Positions 9,155 to 16,544 of a stretch of DNA of 64,000 nt are shown here, in pieces. Where the stretch lies: positions 620,001 to 684,000 of the forward strand of contig NW_027469085.1 of the NCBI RefSeq assembly GCF_051020765.1. The letters are read 5' to 3'. The translations under genes were made by a program, and so were the position numbers. The notes under the pieces were generated by a model, which ran no database searches, was not told where the DNA came from, and saw only the letters and a program-made list of their open reading frames with translations. How positions within the stretch are numbered: position 1 is the stretch's first letter; each line of letters begins with the position of its first letter. Origin of the DNA: Lasioglossum baleicum. Its lineage: Eukaryota > Arthropoda > Insecta > Hymenoptera > Halictidae.

Positions 9155-10814
9155 CCTCACCCCTTTCGTGCCGAAAATTATTTCTCATCCTCGGAGTCGA
9201 ACGTCGCGGTTCAACGTAACGTTTCATAAATAGTCGTCTTGGACTCGCATCGTCAAACATGTCGGACGAGTCGTAATCCATCGTAGAGGAAATAGGAATG
9301 GGTTGACGCGTCATCGTCTTCGCTGAAAATGTACATCGCTTGCGGCTTATCGGTTGTAACACAAACATCTTAGATTTCGGAGAGTTTACAATATGCATGT
9401 TACGCTTCGCGGCTATCGCTCTAAATGTAAACGTTTTTGATTTCACGGGTTTCGGTTTCGTGCGAATGACTCGGTCTGTCTTGTATAAGCGGTCGCTGGA
9501 GAGGGGAGATTTATCGTGATTATCGCGCGTTGAACTTCGAATATTTCTCTTCTTGCTGAGATGGTCGGTACTAATTATGTCCGTGACCTCGTCGCAGCGG
9601 GAATCGAGAGAATATGAATTGGAAAGAGAATTAGATGAATGGGGACGAAGATTTAGGATTTTTAGATTTGGATTGGACTTGGGATACGCGTTGGTATCTA
9701 AAATGGAAGAATCGAGATTCAACAATGAATTCGGTTTTGAATTCGAAATAGAAATTGAATCTGAATTTGAATGATACTTGTTCGTGTCGGAATTAGTAGA
9801 ATTGAGATTCAACGATGAGTTCTGCTTTGAACTCGAAATAGAAATTGAATCTGAATTGGAATGATACTTGTTCGTATCGGAATTAGTAGAATTGAGATTC
9901 AACGATGAGTTCTGCTTTGAACTCGAAATAGAAATTGAATCTGAATTTGAATGATTCGCTCGCGAATCTGGATGCTCATGGGCATTTGATATAGTAGACT
10001 TAGAATTTGAAATTGGGATTGAATTTGAAATAGAATTCGTAAATCCTGACTCCGGATCGGCGATTTCCACGATACTTTCTACTTCCTCCAGCTCCATGTT
10101 CGGCGTGGAGAGTTCGATCGGTTCGCTCGTGGTGTTGACGCTCTGTATGTACGCTTTACCGTCGGAGATGCGCTTTGAACAATTCGGAATTATAACGCCG
10201 GGCGCGATTTCGCATTTTCGCAGGTAACCTATCCTAGGTACGGCGGCGTTCATCGCTGTGTATACCCCGGCTCGCGGTTCGGTATGGCAACTCTCGCGTG
10301 AGATAAAAGGAAACTCGTTTCCTTGCCATGTCATGCACCGGTTTCTATACGAAATGTCTGCGCCTTGGACTAAGAACGCAGATCCAAGAACTCCTTCGGA
10401 TGGAATTGCAGATGAATCTGGCACAACTTGAAATTCTACGGGCGTACCAGATATTGTTAAACATACGGATCCTACAGTCGACACGATTTCGTCGGTAATG
10501 CCAGACATTAGAATTTTATTTCCCGTGTCGATTACAATATCGGGCTTTAATACTGAGGCTCTGATCAGGTTCGGTTCTGATCCTGTGTCTAGCATGATCT
10601 TAATATCTTTCATCAACTCGGGGATCATAACAATTATATGCGGGATTGCGGTATTGTCGCTGAGAGTTATTCTCGTTACTCTCTGGCCCTTTCTGTGCTC
10701 GGCTCGGTCGCGATTATTCAAGCGAATCGTTTGAGAGGTGCCTCCTGTCGTGGACTCGCGGCGGACAGGAGGCTTGGTCCGTTTCCCGACCGTTCGGTTT
10801 CGCGTTTGCGGCAT
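9120..10814 (-). CDS. Retropepsin (pol frame, protease only) with Ser/Asn-rich tail
   Basis: This is a 564-codon frame in the -1 frame relative to gag. It is probably expressed only as a Gag-protease fusion by frameshifting at 10781-10787, so the ATG at 10814 is nominal. Residues about 50-150 look like an aspartic protease of the retropepsin clan: the catalytic motif LDTGS is at residues 75-79 and a GVLGSAFL motif, matching the family's hydrophobic-Leu-Gly signature, is at 141-148. Residues 150-255 resemble the linker that normally precedes reverse transcriptase in Gypsy elements. Reverse transcriptase is then absent. Residues 258-405 are Ser/Asn-rich with 30-residue repeats, and 405-550 are basic and unrecognised. 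The frame runs through the polypurine tract into the 3' LTR. The catalytic Asp is intact, so the protease may be active. Confidence 0.85.
   Translation of the reverse strand: MPQTRNRTVGKRTKPPVRRESTTGGTSQTIRLNNRDRAEHRKGQRVTRITLSDNTAIPHIIVMIPELMKDIKIMLDTGSEPNLIRASVLKPDIVIDTGNKILMSGITDEIVSTVGSVCLTISGTPVEFQVVPDSSAIPSEGVLGSAFLVQGADISYRNRCMTWQGNEFPFISRESCHTEPRAGVYTAMNAAVPRIGYLRKCEIAPGVIIPNCSKRISDGKAYIQSVNTTSEPIELSTPNMELEEVESIVEIADPESGFTNSISNSIPISNSKSTISNAHEHPDSRANHSNSDSISISSSKQNSSLNLNSTNSDTNKYHSNSDSISISSSKQNSSLNLNSTNSDTNKYHSNSDSISISNSKPNSLLNLDSSILDTNAYPKSNPNLKILNLRPHSSNSLSNSYSLDSRCDEVTDIISTDHLSKKRNIRSSTRDNHDKSPLSSDRLYKTDRVIRTKPKPVKSKTFTFRAIAAKRNMHIVNSPKSKMFVLQPISRKRCTFSAKTMTRQPIPISSTMDYDSSDMFDDASPRRLFMKRYVEPRRSTPRMRNNFRHERGEVSRLPTCCHRL
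9155..9167 (-). other. Polypurine tract
   Basis: On the minus strand this reads GAAAGGGGTGAGG and directly abuts the TGTCACG start of the 3' LTR. An all-purine stretch apart from one T in this place is the expected plus-strand primer for LTR retrotransposon reverse transcription. The protease reading frame continues through it. Confidence 0.85.
9681..9950 (-). repeat. 90-bp coding minisatellite, three copies
   Basis: Three tandem 90-bp units encode 30-residue repeats rich in Ser and Asn (residues about 289-378 of the protease frame), each opening with a SNSDSISIS-like segment. The first two units in reading order are nearly identical; the third has diverged. The length is a multiple of three, so the frame stays open. 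Low-complexity tails like this are often disordered. Function is unknown. Confidence 0.85.
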
Positions 10815-11842
10815 TCGTAAATGTCATGCTCGGACGTCTCGCAATAATTGCAGTACTTTGCTGGTGCAAAAGAGCTCGCGTAATCATCTTCGCGGCGTTG
10901 GGAGGAGGTGTACGCATCGTGATATGACTCGAGATGACATTCTCCGCGTGGTCTGTTTGAAAACAGGTCGGCACGCGTGCGATAAGGAGAGTCGTCGCGT
11001 GGCCCATCGTGGTATCGGTCCGGGCGATAACGGTCGTCGCGATAGCGCTCGGGTGTCGGACTACGGTCGACTCTGAAGTTGCGATATTGTTGTGCCGAAG
11101 AATCCCTATCGTATGAAAATGCGTATACGTCGGATTGGCGACTTCGGTAGGAAGAATATGATTGATCGAATCTCGGGTTCGACTGTGGGTGCTGCGGCGA
11201 CGTCATCCTATCGGGGGTTCTGTCGCGTGACGCGTCCGAAAATCGTACTCGTTCGTCGAATCGTTCGTAACGATCTCTGTCTATTTCGGCCTCTTTAAAT
11301 AATTCTATCGCTTCATTGAATACGTGATTCAGTGATTCGTGTCGAAGGCACCGGATTTCACTTCGGAGGTTCGGGATTAACCCGCGGATGAAACTATCTA
11401 TCGTGAGATCGTCTACGTTCGCTATGTTCGGTCGATCGCGATCGCAGTCGAGGATCGCGGCGCGGAGATCTTTTACGCGGCAAATGTAATCGAGAATATG
11501 CTCGTTTTGCCGCATGAAAATATTTGCCATCTGACCTCGGTAGTGGTCGACGGTGTGACAGGTGCCGAAAACGTCTTTGAGACGGTTGCACAGTTCGGTT
11601 ACTGTTTCGACGTTTTCGTCTTCGATTGCGGTATACGCGATTCCGCGGAGTTTAATGATAATCAATTTCGACAGCGTTCTTTCCGCATGTCGAGGAACGA
11701 GATCGCGGGCGCGCTTGCAGGCTCGCGGGAATTGCAGCACAGAAATGTTCGTGCCATCGAATGAAGGAATCGAATCTATTGCGGCTTTTATAACTAGTCG
11801 CGAATCTTCTCGCTCAGGCGAGTAATCTCTACGAGTTGGCAT
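10718..11842 (-). CDS. gag: Gag polyprotein (capsid/nucleocapsid-like)
   Basis: The frame encodes 374 aa from the ATG at 11842, the first methionine downstream of the LTR and primer-binding site. The same frame stays open upstream through the primer-binding site to an ATG inside the 5' LTR at 12082, giving 454 aa. Residues about 25-190 are helical and capsid-like, with a pattern resembling the Retrotrans_gag family. Residues 190-325 are rich in Arg, Asp, Tyr and Ser, as in RNA-binding linkers. A CCHC zinc knuckle (Cys-x2-Cys-x4-His-x4-Cys) lies at residues 331-344. The C terminus overlaps the protease frame by about 97 bp. Its role would be particle assembly and RNA packaging. No internal stop or frameshift is seen, so the gene looks intact. 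Confidence 0.88.
   Translation of the reverse strand: MPTRRDYSPEREDSRLVIKAAIDSIPSFDGTNISVLQFPRACKRARDLVPRHAERTLSKLIIIKLRGIAYTAIEDENVETVTELCNRLKDVFGTCHTVDHYRGQMANIFMRQNEHILDYICRVKDLRAAILDCDRDRPNIANVDDLTIDSFIRGLIPNLRSEIRCLRHESLNHVFNEAIELFKEAEIDRDRYERFDERVRFSDASRDRTPDRMTSPQHPQSNPRFDQSYSSYRSRQSDVYAFSYDRDSSAQQYRNFRVDRSPTPERYRDDRYRPDRYHDGPRDDSPYRTRADLFSNRPRGECHLESYHDAYTSSQRREDDYASSFAPAKYCNYCETSEHDIYECRKRETERSGNGPSLLSAASPRQEAPLKRFA
10722..10787 (-). promoter_or_regulatory. -1 programmed ribosomal frameshift signal (slippery site plus pseudoknot)
   Basis: The heptamer GGGAAAC (minus strand, 10787-10781) lies in gag frame as G-GGA-AAC, the canonical X-XXY-YYZ arrangement, and re-reads as GGG-AAA in the protease frame. 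After a 7-nt spacer comes a perfect 10-bp stem: GCCTCCTGTC (10773-10764) pairs with GACAGGAGGC (10749-10740). Seven loop bases (GCGAGTC, 10759-10753) can pair with GATTCGC (10728-10722) with one G-U pair, making an H-type pseudoknot. The gag stop follows at 10720-10718. Frame, spacing and structure all fit a -1 signal producing Gag-protease. Confidence 0.87.
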
Positions 11843-11958
11843 CGGATCGTCTTGAAGAGGCTTTGCTAACAGGTGCAACGGAAAGTTAATCAAATTTTCT
11901 GTTCGCTGAGAACGCGTGTTTCTCGTTGGGTTCGCCCTTTCGTCGTGGTGGTTGATCG

Positions 11959-11976
11959 ATCCCACCGCTGCCACCA
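11959..11976 (-). other. Primer-binding site, tRNA-Leu type
   Basis: The minus strand reads TGGTGGCAGCGGTGGGAT, three bases after the 5' LTR ends in ACA. Its complement ends in GCTGCCACCA and matches the 3' end (T-arm, acceptor stem, CCA) expected of an insect tRNA-Leu over 18 nt. The tRNA assignment is from memory of tRNA-Leu acceptor sequences; the position and TGG start are seen directly. Confidence 0.8.
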
Positions 11977-11979
11977 ATT

Positions 11980-13070
11980 TGTTACGTCCCGGAGTCTGAC
12001 TTTCGCGAAAACTATCGTTCCGCGACCCATTCCCCTTACTGGACGCTCTCAAATGCGATACAACCTTTTGTCCACGCGGCACGTTACGTCCGACGTCTGA
12101 CTGGGACCACGACTTTCGCGAACATGCGTATTCTACTTAACGCTTACAGTAGATTCGCCCCAAAGCGGCGGACGAGAACAGAGATAACTGAGACGGCGCG
12201 AATCTTCGCAGGGAAATATCTAGCAACTTATCGGACAGTTGAGTATAGCGATCGGTGAAGACAGGCAGGCTTCCTTTATGCGAACTGCTTCCGTTGCTCG
12301 CTGACGGCTGCAGTCGAATCAGGCTGGATCGTCGTAGGAAGGACGATGATCCTCACTCGTCCTGGGAAGATCACGTCGTCGGTGATCCTCGGTTGGCGGG
12401 AGATACCCCGCTGTTGTCCTCCGTCCCGCGTTCGTTGACGCGCATGAGCTTTCGTAATTGATAGCGACGAACGCGAATTGAATAGGAAAGCGCGAGGATG
12501 TAGGGAGAAGAACTAAGCGAGACTCACTTATTAAATTAATAACTGGGAATATATTTGTAACGTATGAAATGAAATTATAATGAACTATAAGCGCGTGATA
12601 TAGCAGGACCGCTAAAAGGCGGATGAGAGCGAGGACTCGTCGGAGTCCGGACCGGGACATCCAGGAGGCGGCGAGCCTCGCTGGAGTCTTGAACGAACGT
12701 GTCAAACTGGCTGTCCGAATTGAACTAACTGACTGAACTCTTTTTAGGATCGTGAGGTCGCATACATAGGTGTCTTATTTTCTACCGGATGTCTCGTTAG
12801 ACATAACGCTATGGATGTTATGAGAAGCGCGCGATTAATGATTACGGTGAATGCTACGTGATACTGCTACGGGGAATACATTAAGATATGATTATTATAC
12901 AAGGGTTTAGATAAGAATGGGTATATGGTATGAGGTGAGAATCGGATCTGATGAACGGAGCGAAGTATGACTACTTATAACTAATCAATATTCTTAATAA
13001 TTACGGTTACAATATCCTACTCTTATTGGCTATGCTTATAACCTATGGCAACACGTCGGCAGACGTGAGA
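11980..13070 (-). repeat. 5' LTR (1,091 bp)
   Basis: This is the promoter-bearing LTR in element orientation. It matches the 3' LTR along its whole length, with four visible substitutions (12705, 12761, 12879, 13069). The change at 13069 turns the expected terminal TG into TC at the outer edge. The inner end reads GACGTAACA and abuts the primer-binding site. The end of the LTR contains an ATG (12082) in frame with gag. Confidence 0.95.
12728..12736 (-). promoter_or_regulatory. Possible transcription initiator in 5' LTR
   Basis: The minus strand reads TCAGTCAGT, two overlapping copies of the arthropod initiator core TCAGT. It lies about 335 bp into the LTR, a plausible U3/R boundary. I see no clear TATA box at the proper distance. 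This is a motif match only. Confidence 0.3.
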
Positions 13071-13074
13071 GTAC
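13071..13074. other. Target-site duplication, right copy (GTAC)
   Basis: GTAC directly follows the outer end of the 5' LTR and matches 8060-8063. The satellite monomer resumes immediately with CACGCTCAGGATATCG, in register with the left half of the interrupted monomer. Confidence 0.9.
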
Positions 13075-16000
13075 CACGCTCAGGATATCGTTCTGCAACC
13101 GTAGCAGAGATGGACTCGTTCGAAGAATACGCGACCATCCACAAAGGGTCATTTCGATTCGTCGGAGAACGGCGTGATAAAGAAAAGTTGGTATTTGTTC
13201 TGCGAGGCTCCCCGTCCCACTGGCGAGGCGGGGCCGAAGCATCCGCAAAAATATAAACAATTATCGTCCCCCTCCTCAACGGGACGCGGTAAAATTATCA
13301 AACGTTGATCGGTTCGCGACTATAAAAAGTTTGGGGAGCACTGCTGTACAGCACAAGTGAGAGCTTTTGGATTCGAAGAATTGCAAGCTCTTAATATCAT
13401 CATGGGTCTTGCAAACCCTGAGAATTAAGCTTTGGAGCCCAATAATGCACCAAGACAGAGTGGAACCTCGCGCAGGATATCGTTCTGCAACCGTAGCAGA
13501 AATGGACCCGTTCGAAGAATACGCGGCCATCCACAAAGGGTATTTCGATTCGTCGGAGAACAACGTGATAATGAAAAATTGGAATTTATTCTGCGAGGCT
13601 CTCCATCTCACTGGTGAGACAGGGCCGAAGCCTCCGCAAAAAATAAACAATTATCGTCCCCCTCCTCCTCCTCCAAAAGGTTGGCGCGCACTGCTGTAAA
13701 GCACAAGTGAAAGCTTTTTGATTCGAAGAATTGCAAGCTCTTATTATCACCACTGGTCCAGCGAAACGTGACAATTAAGCTGTACAACCCAATATTGCAC
13801 CAACGCAGAGTGGAACCACGCGCAGGATCTCGTTCTGCAACCGTAGCAGAGATGGACCCGTTCGAAGAATACGCGACCATCCACAAAGGGTCATTTCGAT
13901 TCGTCGGAGAACGGCGTGATAAAGAAAAGTTGGTATTTGTTCTGCGAGGCTCCCCGTCCCACTGGCGAGGCGGGGCCGAAGCATCCGCAAAAATATAAAC
14001 AATTATCGTCCCCCTCCTCAACGGGACGCGGTAAAATTATCAAACGTTGACCGGTTAGCGACTATAAAAAGTTTGGGGAGCACTGCTGTAAAGCACAAGT
14101 GAGAGCTTTTGGATTCGAAGAATTGCAAGCTCTTAATATCACCATAGGTCTTGCGAACCCTGAGAATTAAGCTGTGGAGCCCAATATTGCACCAAGACAG
14201 AGTGGAACCACGCGCAGGATATCGTTCTGCAACCGTAGCAGAAATGGACCCGTTCGAAGAATACGCGACCATCCACAAAGGGTATTTCGATTCGTCGGAG
14301 AACGACGTGATAAAGAAAAATTGGAATTTATTCTGCGAGGCTCTCCGTCTCACTGGTGAGACAGGGCCGAAGCCGCCGCAAAAAATAAACAATTATCGTC
14401 CCCCTCCTCCTCCAAAAGGTTGGTGCGCACTGCTGTTAAGCACAAGTGAAAGCTTTTTGATTCGAAGAATTGCAAGCTCTTATTATCACCACTGGTCCAG
14501 CGAAACGTGACAATTAAGCTGTACAACCCAATATTGCACCAACGCAGAGTGGAACCACGCGCAGGATCTCGTTCTGCAACTGTAGCAGAGATGGGCGCGT
14601 TCGAAGAATACGCGACCATCCACGAAGGTTATTTCGATTCGTCGGTTGACGACGTGATAAAGAAAAATTGGAATTTATTCTGCGAGGCTCTCCGTCTCAC
14701 TGGTGAGACAGGGCCGAAGCCGCCGCAAAAAATAAACAATTATCGTCCCCCTCCTCCTCCAAAAGGTTGGTGCGCACTGCTGTAAAGCACAAGTGAAAGC
14801 TTTTGGATTCGAAGAATTGAAGCTCTTATTATCACCACTGGTCCAGCGAAACGTGACAATTAAGCTGTACAACCTGATATTGCACCAACGCAGAGTGGAA
14901 CCACGCGCAGGATCTCGTTCTGCAACCGTAGCAGAGATGGGCGCGTTCGAAGAATCCGCGATCATCCACGAAGGTTATTTCGATTCGTCGGTTGACGACG
15001 TGATAAAGAAAAGATGGTATTTGTTCTGCGAGGCTCCCCGTCCCACTGGCGAGGCGGGGCCGAAGCCTCCGCAAGAATATAAACAATTAACGTCTCGCCC
15101 CTCATCGGGGCGCGGTAAAATTATCGAACGTTGACCGGTTCGCGACTATAAAAAGTTTGGGGAGCACTGCTGTAAAGCACAAGTGAGAGCTTTTGGATTC
15201 GAAGATTTGCAAGCTCTTAATATCACCATAGGTCTTGCGAACCCTGAGAATTAAGCTGTGGAGCCCAATATTGCACCAAGACAGAGTGGAACCACGCGCA
15301 GGACATCGTTCTGCAACCGTAGCAGCGATGGACCCGTTCGAAGAATACGCGACCATCCACAAAGGGTCATTTCGATTCGTCGGAGAACGACGTGATAAAG
15401 AAAAATTGGAATTTATTCTGCGAGGCTCCCCGTCCCACTGACGAGGCGGGGCCGAAGCCTCCGCAAGAATATAAACAATTAACGTCTCGCCCCTCATCGG
15501 GGCGCGGTAAAATTATCAAACGTTGACCGGTTCGCGGCTATAAAAAGTTTGGGGAGCACTGCTGTACAGCACAAGTGAGAGCTTTTGGCTTCGAAGAATT
15601 GCAAGCTCTTAATATCACCATAGGTCTTGCGAGCCCTGAGAATTAAGCTGTGGAGCCCAATATTGCACCAAGACAGAGTGGAACCACGCGCAGGACATCG
15701 TTCTGCAACCGTAGCAGTGATGGACCCGTTCGAAGAATACGCGACCATCCACAAAGGGTCATTTCGATTCGTCGGAGAACGACGTGATAAAGAAAAATTG
15801 TAATTTATTCTGCGAGGCTCCCCGTCCCACGGACGAGGCGGGGCCGAAGCCTCCGCAAGAATATAAACAATTAACGGCTCGCCCCTCATCGGGGCGCGGT
15901 AAAATTATCAAACGTTGACCGGTTCGCGGCTATAAAAAGTTTGGGGAGCACTGCTGTACAGCACAAGTGAGAGCTTTTGGATTCGAAGAATTGCAAGCTC

Positions 16001-16544
16001 TTAATATCACCATAAGTCTTGCGAACCCTGAGAATTAAGCTGTGGAGCCCAATATTGCACCAAGACAGAGTGGAACCACGCGCAGGACATCGTTCTGCAA
16101 CCGTAGCAGAGATGGACCCGTTCGAAGAATACACGACCATCCACAAAGGGTCATTTCGATTCGTCGGTTGACGACGTGATAAAGAAAAGTTGGAATTTAT
16201 TCTGCGAGGCTCCCCGTCCCACTGACGAGGCGGGGCCGAAGCCTCCGCAAGAATATAAACTATTAACGTCTCGCCCCTCATCGGGGCGCGGTAAAATTAT
16301 CAAACGTTGACCGGTTTGCGACTATAAAAAGTTTGGGGAGCACTGCTGTAAAGCACAAGTGAGAGCTTTTGGATTCAAAGAATTGCAAGCTCTTAATATC
16401 ACCATAGGTCTTGCGAACCCCGAGAATTAAGCTGTGGAGCCCAATATTGCACCAAGAGAGAGTGGAACCACGCGCAGGATATCGTTCTGCAACCGTAGCA
16501 GCGATGGACCCGTTCGAAGAATACGCGACCATCCACAAAGGGTC

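Larger units (their letters stand above)
8064..13070 (-). mobile_element. Non-autonomous Ty3/Gypsy-like LTR retrotransposon (gag-protease only)
   Basis: The element is 5,007 bp, flanked by GTAC duplications, and reads right to left. In order on the minus strand it has a 5' LTR (13070-11980), a tRNA-Leu-type primer-binding site, gag with a zinc knuckle, a -1 frameshift signal, a retropepsin frame with a Ser/Asn-rich tail, a polypurine tract and a 3' LTR (9154-8064). The gag-then-protease order with a 4-bp target duplication fits Ty3/Gypsy. The 2,825-bp interior has no reverse transcriptase, RNase H or integrase, and no YxDD-type motif is visible in either frame. It should therefore need polymerase and integrase in trans. 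Near-identical LTRs and intact frames indicate a recent insertion. The host was not identified; the Gag style suggests insects. Confidence 0.93.

Noticed and set aside
9120..9680. Degenerate reverse transcriptase or integrase remnant in the protease tail
   Set aside because: No YxDD-type motif, no HHCC zinc finger and no DDE spacing could be seen; the sequence is Ser/Asn-rich and then basic.
10714..11007. Third minus-strand frame of 97 codons over the gag end
   Set aside because: It overlaps gag and protease in the remaining frame. The frameshift signal joins gag to the other frame.
10498..11298. Plus-strand frames inside the retrotransposon
   Set aside because: They are antisense shadows of gag and protease, with no family features of their own.
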